This document shows positions 1 through 6,871 of a stretch of DNA of 55,877 bases, one piece after another. Location: assembly GCA_017547525.1 (NCBI GenBank), contig JAFYPL010000029.1:1-55877 (forward strand). The letters run 5' to 3'. A model generated the notes under the pieces. It worked only from the letters and a program-made list of their open reading frames with translations, ran no database searches and had not been told where the DNA came from. How positions within the stretch are numbered: the stretch's first letter is position 1; each line of letters starts with the position of its first letter. The stretch is from Oscillospiraceae bacterium. GTDB taxonomy: Bacteria; Bacillota; Clostridia; Oscillospirales; Ruminococcaceae. Position numbers and translations under genes: made by a program.

Positions 1-83
1 CCGGCGTTGCTTCGCTCATATCGTCGCAAAGTCGTATCCCCATTCAGACGGTCATTCAATTTTGAAATCGGCATCTGTTTCAT
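1..83 (-). CDS. Unrecognised protein, 5' end only (runs off the window)
   Basis: The ATG at 83 follows a GGAG about seven bases upstream and opens 27 complete codons to the window edge. The visible product starts MKQMPISKLNDRLNG and continues rich in Arg and Asp. I do not recognise the family from this fragment. It sits behind a strong promoter (381-410) and a roughly 290-nt structured leader with a terminator-like hairpin, so its expression is probably controlled by attenuation. In this context it is a cargo, resistance or mobilisation gene of the element, but which cannot be told. Confidence 0.5.
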   Translation of the reverse strand, partial: MKQMPISKLNDRLNGDTTLRRYERSNA

Positions 84-375
84 GGGGTAGCTCCGTGTCA
101 GATATTTTGTGAAAACAAAAAAGCCGATTACGCAGAGCATCACAAACCGGCGGGAGCATGGCTCTCGCTTCAAAGCGATGTTCTATGTAATCGGCTTTTA
201 ATTCAAAGTCGGGTTCTGCTTCGTACAGCTCCCGCCAACAGAACCAAAGGCGTGGTGGAGCAGTTCGGTGCTTCCGGTGTACCGATACCGTGTCGGATGA
301 ACCGACTAATTAAGTCTCAATATGGTCGAACATTTTTATTCAGTTGTTTATGTATGTGTGGGTAAACTTTCCACG
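84..375 (-). promoter_or_regulatory. Structured 5' leader of the truncated gene
   Basis: This gene-free stretch holds, in minus-strand order, a possible seven-codon leader peptide (MFDHIET, 333-310, no clear Shine-Dalgarno), a hairpin closed by GGTTCTG/CAGAACC (245-212) whose loop exposes GGCGGGAGC, and then the U-tailed hairpin at 198-120 whose loop exposes the complement GCTCCCGCC. The two loops could kiss, or form an alternative pairing that breaks the terminator. No known riboswitch class was recognised. Confidence 0.45.
120..198 (-). terminator. Long hairpin with U-tract in the leader (candidate attenuator)
   Basis: On the minus strand AAAGCCGATTAC (187-198) pairs with GTAATCGGCTTT (120-131), followed at once by a run of T and the start codon about 35 bases on. 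The loop contains GCTCCCGCC (149-157), which is perfectly complementary to GGCGGGAGC (228-236) earlier in the same leader. Because it lies between promoter and start codon it fits an attenuator better than an end-of-gene terminator. Confidence 0.6.
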
Positions 376-380
376 GCATT

Positions 381-410
381 ATTATACAAGAAATAACAGT
401 TTCCTGTCAA
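381..410 (-). promoter_or_regulatory. Sigma-A type promoter for the truncated gene
   Basis: Minus strand: TTGACA (410-405), 18-bp spacer, TATAAT (386-381). Both hexamers are perfect consensus. It reads towards the leader and the truncated gene at 83. Confidence 0.8.
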
Positions 411-463
411 CGCTGTAAATGTTAATTTTATAAGAACGAAGCATCGCCAAATCCATAGCACAG

Positions 464-506
464 AAAAAAGCAAGGCACAACCTTTTTATAGTTAGTGCCT
501 TGCTTA
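464..506 (-). terminator. Rho-independent terminator of the HelD-like gene
   Basis: AAGCAAGGCAC pairs with GTGCCTTGCTT around a 16-base loop, followed on the minus strand by TTTTTT. It lies about 15 bases after the helicase stop codon. Confidence 0.8.
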
Positions 507-520
507 AAAATGTGTTTACA

Positions 521-3500
521 TCAAGGAAGCGTCACCACATCCAAATCTCTGATTGCTCTTGTGCAAGCAACATACAGCTGATTTTGAGTCATATCCTTGT
601 CGATCACAATAACCTTTTCAAATTCGAGACCCTTTGCTTGTGCAACCGTTAATACGTTATAACAATTCTTGTGGATTGCACCCTCTGCATTGTAATCGCG
701 GATGGCTGCATTTTCATCACCAAGAGCCAACTGTTCGAGAATAGATTCATCGGCAATGATTATTGCACCTCTGTCGTCATTTTCAAGTTTTCCCAAAGAG
801 AACAATTTACTTTCTTTGACGCTGCCAGGCAATCCGATTTTATACATATCCATTCCGAATCGCTTGTTCACATATGCGGTGATCTCGCTGGAGTTTCTGT
901 AGTTTTCCTTCAACTCGTATTCGCCATCGAAAGACATTATCCTGCGAAGCGTACTAATGTCGTTAATACCACTTGCGTTAATGCATTGGTTCACGTCACC
1001 ATACAGGTTAATGACTGCGTTGGAGAAATATTTTTGAATATCAGCCAACTCTTCAGCGGAGTAATCTTGGAACTCGTCCAAGAAAAGATAGAATCTACGC
1101 TTGTCCGGTTTGCCAAACTTTTCGATCAGTACATGCAGCATTTTTTGAAGTTGTTGCTTGTTGATTGTAATCTTCCGATCTTGCCTATCTCGTTCGATAT
1201 TCATTTGTCTGAGCAGCATATCAAAGACATAGTCATTGGAGCGATTAGCACTATTCAGCATTTGCAGCTCTTTTTCAATGTCGTTATATGCCCCAAAAAT
1301 CACAAACGGATTCACGTTTGCAACCTCGCAAGCTTGTTCAACCTTTTGCACGAACGCCAGCAGATTCTCAAAACGGCCAATGATTTCTTGGGCGTTTACA
1401 GTATTTAGTGAATCATCACCAACATAGTCAACAACATCAACCGTACTTTCCAACGCCTCTCGGATTCTATCAAGTTTCTTCAGCTGCTCAATTTCAGCAT
1501 CAACCAAGTAAGCCATATACTCAACTTCGCCATAAGTCAAGCCTTTGATGTCATCGATCATCTGCTTAATCTCTTTTGCGTCACGTTCATCAGACAAAAG
1601 GCTTACTGCTTGAACAAATCTGGTTACCGGCTGTTTGGTTTCTACATTCACAGAATCCATAGATGCAAAATCTAATTTGTCAACATGAGCCAAAACACGT
1701 TGGAAGCGTCTACGGATTTTAATTTCGTCGAATTCTTCTTTTTTGGAAGAACCTTTTCTCAGACATTCGAGCAGATACAACAACGCCAATTCTCGGTTTT
1801 CTTTGATCGGCAATTCGGTATCGACCTTGTTTGTGACATATTGAATGATGGTAGAAATATCATTGCCGGAGCAAGTAGCCAATTCCGTCATTGCCTTCAA
1901 ATAATAAGAATTTCCGTTCAGCAGATTTACTTCGCCAATGGTTGCTGCAGTTTGCTTTTTCTCATCCGCAAGCTTTTTTTGAGCGGCACTAACATAGAAG
2001 CGTTTCTGCAAAAGTTTTCCGCTGATAATATCCAAGCAGGAAGTAACCGCAGTATTCTCTACATTAGTGTTGGAATCGCAAATCTGAAATTCTTCCACTC
2101 TGTGGAACATACCGTTGGCATCAAAAATGTCACGAATGATATTCGTGTAGAAGCTTGCCGTAGAACGCTGATTGACTTTATCGATGTTCAGTATTTTTGC
2201 AAGTTCTTTGCTTTCTCTGCCCAAAATATCGGTCGGAGAAACAATAACCAAGCTATTTGTATCCACATCGGGATTGTTGAACAGTATGTATCTGATTCTG
2301 TGCAGCAGAATCATGGTTTTACCGGAACCGGCACAACCAAGTACAAGATATCCTTTTTCCATGTCTTGGGTGATAATCTCATACTGTTTTGCTTGAATTG
2401 ATTCAACAATATCGTGTATTGCTTTGGAAGCTCTATTGCGCTCAATAATCTCAATCAGCTTTTCATCTGCAACACTGGCATACTGATTTCCAGAACCACC
2501 GGACACCGTTCCTTTGCGATTATACAAATCGTGAAAATCAGAGAACATACCATTTTTGAGGGTAATGTCTCTTACGAAGTTGATGCCGAGCTGTTGATCA
2601 ACAGTATAAATCTTGTATTCGTAATAATAGGCTGCTCGCTTATCCGCCCAATCCACAACATAGCCAGGGATAGCATTTTTTCCAATATACAAATCCGGAT
2701 CGCCCTTGTAATCAACATGAGCGAAATATGCCTCTCTTGCAATTTTGCGAGCTGCAGCTTCAGCGTTAAGCCTCAACTGAGTTTCATCGTAACTGTCTTT
2801 CTCCGTTACCCAAAGGCCGCTTCGATCAATATAAGTTCTTTCTCGGAGACTAACCTTGCTGCGTTCTCTTGGGATCAATACAGAATCACGATAGTTGGAA
2901 TATAAAAACTGTCGTACTTTGGTGTGGTACAAAGACTCTCGCTCGTGATCAGCACCCATTCCGTCATCGTCAAGGAAAAAGAGATTCATAAAGTTCTCTA
3001 TGGTTGCTTCTGTACGGATGCCGGTTCCACGATGATTATCCATAGTGTAGCAGACTCGTGTTTTTCCACGGGCATCAATTCGACCACGCTCACCGGTTTT
3101 CTTGTTTTTGATACGCAGACCATATTGTATTTGTTCCGGGTTGGTAATGAGTGCTTTTCGCTTACCGTTAACATTCAAGCCGTTTTTGTCATAGCCTTCC
3201 CTGTCAAAGCCTAAGCGATTGTAACCAAGTTTGTCAAAACCATCCTTGTTATAGCCCAGTCTATCAAAGCCAGCTTCATTGTAACCGGAGCGATTATAGC
3301 CTTCACGATCATAGCCTTTTCGGTTGTAGCCGTACTGGTTATAACCATCTCGGTCATATCCATCCTTGTCAACACCATCAATGTCGAAGCCATCCCTATC
3401 GAAACCGGCTGCGTTCAATCCGTTGACATTATAACCCTCACGGTCGTAGCCGTTAGCGTTTAACCCTGTATACTTGTTAAAACCACGCTCGTCAAAATCG

Positions 3501-4642
3501 TCTTTATGGAACCCGTCTTGGTTAAAGCCTTCTCGATTAAAACCTGCCTTGTCATAGCCTGTCAGCCCATAACCCTCACGGTCTCGTCCGAACACATCAA
3601 AGCCGTCAAGATCATATCCATCTACTGCAAAGCCATACTTGTCAAAGCCGTCTTTGTTGTAACCATTGCGGTCAAAGCCCGCTCTGTTATATCCGTCAGA
3701 GTTATAGCCATCTTTATCATAGCCTTTTTCATCATAGCCTTGGCGATTAAAGCCTTTTCGATCATATCCGTCTTTGTTATAACCTTCTCGGTCATAACCC
3801 TCAAAATTGAAGCCAGCTTCATTGTAGCCCCATTTATCATATCCATTACGATCGAAGCCTTTGCTATTGAAACCGGCTCGGTCATATCCATCTACATCAA
3901 AGCCTTCGGCGTTGTAACCACTCTTATCAAAGCCAGATTTGTTAAAACCGCTTGCATCATAGCCATCGGCATTATATCCGTCTGCGTCATAGCCATCGAC
4001 ATTGTAGCCATTTTTGTCATAGCCGTCAGAATTAAAACCATCGGCATTGTACCCGTTAGCATCATACCCATTACGGTCATATCCATTACGGTCGAAACCG
4101 TCACGGCTGAAACCGTCTTTATCATACCCGGTTACATCATAGCCGTGAACATCAAATCCATAAACATCGAATCCCGCAGCATTAAAGCCTAACCGATTAT
4201 AGCCCTGTTTATCAAAACCATTTACATCGTAGCCGTCTTTGTCAAAACCATTTGCGTCAAAGCCTTGCTTGTTATAGCCCGAGCGATCAAATCCGTTCTT
4301 GTCAAAGCCATCAACGGTGTAACCATCCTTGCCGAAGCCATTTATATCAAAGCCTAACGCATTAAACCCATCTCGGTTATACCCGTTTTTATTGTATCCG
4401 TCATGGTCATATCCATCACGATCATAACCATCAGAGTTGAAACCGGTTTTGTCATAGCCATCTTTGTCAAAACCGTCTTTATTAAGACCGGTAAGCTTGT
4501 TAAAGCCTGCTGCGTTAAAACCACGCTTGTCATATCCGTCCTTGTCAAAACCCTGTTTGTTATAGCCGAATTTATCGAAACCAAGCTTGTTATAACCGTT
4601 TTCGTCAAAGCCGTTTTTATCATACTTCTTTCTCTCAAACAC
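521..4642 (-). CDS. HelD-like superfamily 1 helicase with ~97 N-terminal pentapeptide repeats
   Basis: Residue numbers count from the upstream ATG at 4,663. Residues 14-499 are a nearly unbroken tandem array with consensus G-[FY]-[DN]-x-x. About 100 residues of unknown fold follow, then a HelD-like body: AYFAHVDY, YIGKNAIPG and VVDWADKRAAYYYEY resemble the HelD region before Walker A. Superfamily 1 motifs follow: Walker A GCAGSGKT (about 775), Walker B FLFLDEFQD (about 1193), LYGDVNQC, LKENYRNS, QAKGLEFEKVIVID (about 1345) and LYVACTRA. HelD proteins remodel or recycle RNA polymerase; that role here is inference. I chose GTG 4,642 because GAGG at the stop codon of the preceding regulator gene gives it a site, implying coupling; ATG 4,663 lacks one. 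The repeat array is not PF00805, in which Asp/Asn precedes the central hydrophobic residue. Confidence 0.8.
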   Translation of the reverse strand: MFERKKYDKNGFDENGYNKLGFDKFGYNKQGFDKDGYDKRGFNAAGFNKLTGLNKDGFDKDGYDKTGFNSDGYDRDGYDHDGYNKNGYNRDGFNALGFDINGFGKDGYTVDGFDKNGFDRSGYNKQGFDANGFDKDGYDVNGFDKQGYNRLGFNAAGFDVYGFDVHGYDVTGYDKDGFSRDGFDRNGYDRNGYDANGYNADGFNSDGYDKNGYNVDGYDADGYNADGYDASGFNKSGFDKSGYNAEGFDVDGYDRAGFNSKGFDRNGYDKWGYNEAGFNFEGYDREGYNKDGYDRKGFNRQGYDEKGYDKDGYNSDGYNRAGFDRNGYNKDGFDKYGFAVDGYDLDGFDVFGRDREGYGLTGYDKAGFNREGFNQDGFHKDDFDERGFNKYTGLNANGYDREGYNVNGLNAAGFDRDGFDIDGVDKDGYDRDGYNQYGYNRKGYDREGYNRSGYNEAGFDRLGYNKDGFDKLGYNRLGFDREGYDKNGLNVNGKRKALITNPEQIQYGLRIKNKKTGERGRIDARGKTRVCYTMDNHRGTGIRTEATIENFMNLFFLDDDGMGADHERESLYHTKVRQFLYSNYRDSVLIPRERSKVSLRERTYIDRSGLWVTEKDSYDETQLRLNAEAAARKIAREAYFAHVDYKGDPDLYIGKNAIPGYVVDWADKRAAYYYEYKIYTVDQQLGINFVRDITLKNGMFSDFHDLYNRKGTVSGGSGNQYASVADEKLIEIIERNRASKAIHDIVESIQAKQYEIITQDMEKGYLVLGCAGSGKTMILLHRIRYILFNNPDVDTNSLVIVSPTDILGRESKELAKILNIDKVNQRSTASFYTNIIRDIFDANGMFHRVEEFQICDSNTNVENTAVTSCLDIISGKLLQKRFYVSAAQKKLADEKKQTAATIGEVNLLNGNSYYLKAMTELATCSGNDISTIIQYVTNKVDTELPIKENRELALLYLLECLRKGSSKKEEFDEIKIRRRFQRVLAHVDKLDFASMDSVNVETKQPVTRFVQAVSLLSDERDAKEIKQMIDDIKGLTYGEVEYMAYLVDAEIEQLKKLDRIREALESTVDVVDYVGDDSLNTVNAQEIIGRFENLLAFVQKVEQACEVANVNPFVIFGAYNDIEKELQMLNSANRSNDYVFDMLLRQMNIERDRQDRKITINKQQLQKMLHVLIEKFGKPDKRRFYLFLDEFQDYSAEELADIQKYFSNAVINLYGDVNQCINASGINDISTLRRIMSFDGEYELKENYRNSSEITAYVNKRFGMDMYKIGLPGSVKESKLFSLGKLENDDRGAIIIADESILEQLALGDENAAIRDYNAEGAIHKNCYNVLTVAQAKGLEFEKVIVIDKDMTQNQLYVACTRAIRDLDVVTLP
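3167..4624 (-). repeat. 15-bp coding minisatellite, about 97 degenerate units
   Basis: The DNA encodes the pentad G-[FY]-[DN]-x-x about 97 times in frame, with only two six-residue units (GFNKLT and GFNKYT, each followed by GLN). Synonymous codons vary between units, so protein sequence is conserved more than DNA. Third and fourth pentad positions favour K, R, D and N. Confidence 0.9.
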
Positions 4643-4649
4643 GGTTATA

Positions 4650-4862
4650 TCACCTCTTTTCATCCGGTATAAATTCTAAAATATCGTCTACACAGCAGTT
4701 CAATGCATAGCAGATCTTCTCGATGCTGTCCATCGACACATAATTGTCACGTTTCAGCCTTGTAATAATATTTGCACTAAAACCGCATTTTTCGGTCAAC
4801 TCGGCGTTAGTCATTCCTTTATCAATCAAAAGGTGGAATAATTTTTTGTAGCTTACTGCCAT
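4650..4862 (-). CDS. Small Cro/CI-type (XRE) transcriptional regulator
   Basis: A 70-residue protein that is essentially one helix-turn-helix domain: GMTNAELTEKCGFSANIITRLKR carries the two DNA-binding helices, and CYALNCCVDDILEFIPDE is the usual end of the stand-alone HTH_26/YozG-like group. ATG 4,862 has AAGGAGGG eight bases upstream. Its TGA overlaps the start region of the HelD-like gene, so the two are one translationally coupled unit, and it likely autoregulates that unit. A good promoter lies just upstream (4,893-4,921). Confidence 0.85.
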   Translation of the reverse strand: MAVSYKKLFHLLIDKGMTNAELTEKCGFSANIITRLKRDNYVSMDSIEKICYALNCCVDDILEFIPDEKR

Positions 4863-4892
4863 TATTCAGCCCTCCTTCATACGATAAAAACA

Positions 4893-4921
4893 ATCATATC
4901 ACGAAAATGTGAATTTTTCAA
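4893..4921 (-). promoter_or_regulatory. Promoter of the XRE regulator / HelD-like operon
   Basis: Minus strand: TTGAAA (4921-4916), 17-bp spacer, TATGAT (4898-4893), about 30 bases before the regulator start. Confidence 0.7.
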
Positions 4922-4936
4922 GGTATTTGGCAAAAC

Positions 4937-4969
4937 AGGGGCTTGTGCCCTATTTGAGTACAAGCCCCT
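4937..4969 (-). terminator. Hairpin after the DUF6809-type gene
   Basis: AGGGGCTTGT pairs with ACAAGCCCCT, followed on the minus strand by GTTTTG. The U-tract is short, so termination may be partial and the downstream regulator and helicase could also be read from the tnpV promoter. Confidence 0.55.
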
Positions 4970-4983
4970 ATGAACATATTCTG

Positions 4984-5247
4984 TTATTCCGCCATGACTT
5001 CTAACATCATTCGTGCGCCCAGCTTAAAGCCATTCTGAAAGATCAAACAGTCTGTATTGGTTTGATGCTCTCGCACACAATCGGTGTATTTCTCAAACAG
5101 TTCTTTCTGTTCATCCGTCATGGTATCTTTGAGTTTTTCTTCATTCCTACAAATCAGTTCCAGTAACTTCTTGTATTCTTTGTAAGAGGATGTGTCATAC
5201 TCGGTTGGCTCGATGTTGCCGTACCAAAATTCTTCAAGGATTCTCAT
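4984..5247 (-). CDS. DUF6809-type small protein of mobile elements
   Basis: An 87-residue acidic, mostly helical protein starting MRILEEFWYGNIEP and ending FKLGARMMLEVMAE. It matches the pattern of the DUF6809 family (function unknown), usually found beside tnpV. ATG 5,247 is preferred over an upstream in-frame ATG because AGGAGG lies eight bases before it and the ATGA overlap with the tnpV stop indicates coupling. No catalytic motif is visible. Confidence 0.7.
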   Translation of the reverse strand: MRILEEFWYGNIEPTEYDTSSYKEYKKLLELICRNEEKLKDTMTDEQKELFEKYTDCVREHQTNTDCLIFQNGFKLGARMMLEVMAE

Positions 5248-5609
5248 ACCGCATCCTCCTCGTAGATCATTTCGTGTAGAACGATTTCCTCGGCTCGGTT
5301 GCGGATGCTGTTCATAGCTCCAACCCATGCCATCTGATCGTACTGCTTCATGTGCTCTGTCACGCCTTCAGCAGCTTTCATTTGCTCAATGATAAGTTCA
5401 AGGCGGCTCTGCGCCTGCTCGTTCAAATCAGCCAGATACGTCCACAATTCGCCGCTAAGACACAGATCGTTGAAGCGAATGGGGTTATGCTCCTTGATAT
5501 AATCTCTGTGCATACGCCCCCAGCGACCAATAGATCTGGTTTCCTCTGGCAAGCGAATATCGGGAATATAGTAATCACCACAACGGATATAGTTCAGTTC
5601 CTGCATCAT
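5244..5609 (-). CDS. tnpV: TnpV, transposon-encoded protein
   Basis: 121 residues. YIRCGDYYIPDIRLPEE, IGRWGRMHRDYIKEH, SGELWTYLADLNEQAQ and the closing NSIRNRAEEIVLHEMIYEE are characteristic of TnpV of Tn4451-like elements. Its biochemical role is unknown and it is not needed for excision by the TnpX recombinase. An in-frame ATG at 5,621 exists, but TGGAGG lies between it and ATG 5,609, so 5,609 is taken as start. It overlaps the next gene by four bases. Confidence 0.88.
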   Translation of the reverse strand: MMQELNYIRCGDYYIPDIRLPEETRSIGRWGRMHRDYIKEHNPIRFNDLCLSGELWTYLADLNEQAQSRLELIIEQMKAAEGVTEHMKQYDQMAWVGAMNSIRNRAEEIVLHEMIYEEDAV

Positions 5610-5649
5610 ATGTACCTCCAATAAGATTCAAACATTCTGTTAAAGATAG

Positions 5650-5688
5650 AAAAAAGGCGATACCTGGTTGTGAAAACCAAGTATCGCC
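5650..5688 (-). terminator. Hairpin with T-run upstream of tnpV
   Basis: GGCGATAC pairs with GTATCGCC around a 17-base loop and is followed by TTTTTT on the minus strand. It lies 40 bases before tnpV, so it either ends transcription entering from the chromosome or works as an attenuator for tnpV. Confidence 0.65.
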
Positions 5689-5791
5689 AATTTTTCTTGT
5701 CGCACTCCTGTACGGCAGCTACCCTATGCCAGTAATGTTCTCATACTGTCTTATTGGAAGTTACCCCAGGGGCTGTTTTTATTTTATCTAC

Positions 5792-6748
5792 TTATTTTTC
5801 AGCATAATATTTGCACATATCTTTCATCATCTGTACAAATTTTGGCTGGTCAACATCCATAGCAATCCAGCAGTTTGGTTCTTTACCGCTTGTACCTTCA
5901 AGGTCAACAATAGTCTGGCCAACGTTCTTAACTTCTCTGTCTTCTACATGAATGTAGTATTTTTTGTAGTTAAGAATTTCAGGATCGATTTCGCCTGCCA
6001 CTGCAAGGGCATCGTGAATAACGTTGTTGTCTTCGCCACGGCCAAAGCTGTTTTCTTTGGAGAACTTAGACAGCTTGTTCAGGAAGTCAGAAGCTTTGTT
6101 TGTGCCTTTTGAAGTAACTTCAATCATTTCATCAAAGTCTTTTTCTTCAACTGCAGCTGCATGTGTAGCGTTGAGGCCAACCATGTAAACTTCCAGTTTT
6201 TCAAATACTTCTTTTGCAGCATGTGGGTCAACCCAGATATTAAATTCAGCGGTTTCACCTGTAGCTGAAACGTTACCGAATGTACCACCGCCCATAATAA
6301 CGAATTTTTTCAGGTATTTAGGCAGGTCAGGGTATTTACGCAGACATGTTGCAATATTTGTCAGAGGACCTACTGCAAACAGCACCAGTTCACCGTTGTG
6401 TTTAACAGCTTCTTCGTAAATAACGTCCCATGCTTCTTTCTGTTCTGGTTCTTTTGTTGGGGCTTCAAACTGAATACCGCCAACGCCGCCTTCGCCATGG
6501 GTTACGCTAATTTCGCGGAAATACTGGCGTACCAGTGGCACTGTTGCGCCGTAAGCAACTTTTGTGTTTTCCATTTCAAATGTTTCACGCAGGCACAGGC
6601 AGTTGTATCTTGTAAGTACTGCAGGCACGTTGCCTTCAACAGCTGTAAGTGCAACCAGTTCAAATTCTGGGTGAGAATTTGCAAGGGCAATAGCATAGCT
6701 GTCGTCTACGCCTGGGTCACAGTCGATAATAATAGGGATTTTGCGCAT
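5792..6748 (-). CDS. Inosine-uridine preferring nucleoside hydrolase
   Basis: 318 residues, the usual length. Hydrolyses the N-glycosidic bond of ribonucleosides to ribose and free base. The Ca2+-binding signature DCDPGVDD is at residues 9-16, VTHGEGGVGG supplies the loop equivalent to VHGxDGLGG, AEFNIWVDP the substrate-binding Asn, and IHDALAV the C-terminal Asp ligand. ATG 6,748 has GAGAGG about ten bases upstream. The DUF401 permease gene lies upstream in the same direction but is separated by a terminator and this gene has its own promoter. It borders the mobile element, and its own terminator appears split (see findings). Confidence 0.92.
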   Translation of the reverse strand: MRKIPIIIDCDPGVDDSYAIALANSHPEFELVALTAVEGNVPAVLTRYNCLCLRETFEMENTKVAYGATVPLVRQYFREISVTHGEGGVGGIQFEAPTKEPEQKEAWDVIYEEAVKHNGELVLFAVGPLTNIATCLRKYPDLPKYLKKFVIMGGGTFGNVSATGETAEFNIWVDPHAAKEVFEKLEVYMVGLNATHAAAVEEKDFDEMIEVTSKGTNKASDFLNKLSKFSKENSFGRGEDNNVIHDALAVAGEIDPEILNYKKYYIHVEDREVKNVGQTIVDLEGTSGKEPNCWIAMDVDQPKFVQMMKDMCKYYAEK

Positions 6749-6788
6749 AGTAAAATACCTCTCAGTTTATAAATTTTTCTTTAATATT

Positions 6789-6817
6789 ACTATAACAAAT
6801 AGTGAGGTTTATTTCAA
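6789..6817 (-). promoter_or_regulatory. Promoter of the nucleoside hydrolase
   Basis: Minus strand: TTGAAA (6817-6812), 17-bp spacer ending TGT, TATAGT (6794-6789), which makes an extended -10. Confidence 0.65.
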
Positions 6818-6837
6818 TTATTTTCTATTTATACAGC

Positions 6838-6866
6838 AAAAAAAGCAGGGAATAGGCCCTGCTTTT
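6838..6866 (-). terminator. Terminator of the DUF401 gene
   Basis: GCAGGG/CCCTGC stem flanked by AAAA and TTTTTTT on the minus strand, directly after the stop codon. Confidence 0.8.
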
Positions 6867-6871
6867 AATAT

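Larger units (their letters stand above)
1..5760. mobile_element. Right part of a Tn4451-like mobilizable element (left end outside window)
   Basis: All genes here lie on the minus strand and belong to accessory families: TnpV, a DUF6809-type protein, a small Cro/CI regulator and a repeat-laden HelD-like helicase. From 5,792 on the genes are housekeeping. TnpV and DUF6809 proteins commonly travel with large serine recombinases in Clostridial elements. No recombinase or relaxase is visible, so the element is incomplete in this window. The right edge is inferred from the break in a hairpin at about 5,752-5,775 and is not proven. Neither terminal repeat nor attachment site could be confirmed. 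Confidence 0.55.

Noticed and set aside
3506-4192. Several 60-230 codon frames opposite and within the pentad array
   Set aside because: They are shadows of the 15-bp periodicity; they have low-complexity products and no ribosome binding sites.
3167-4624. Regularly repeated DNA resembling a CRISPR or satellite array
   Set aside because: Units are 15 bp, contiguous and without spacers, in frame through a long ORF with synonymous variation. It is a coding repeat, not CRISPR.
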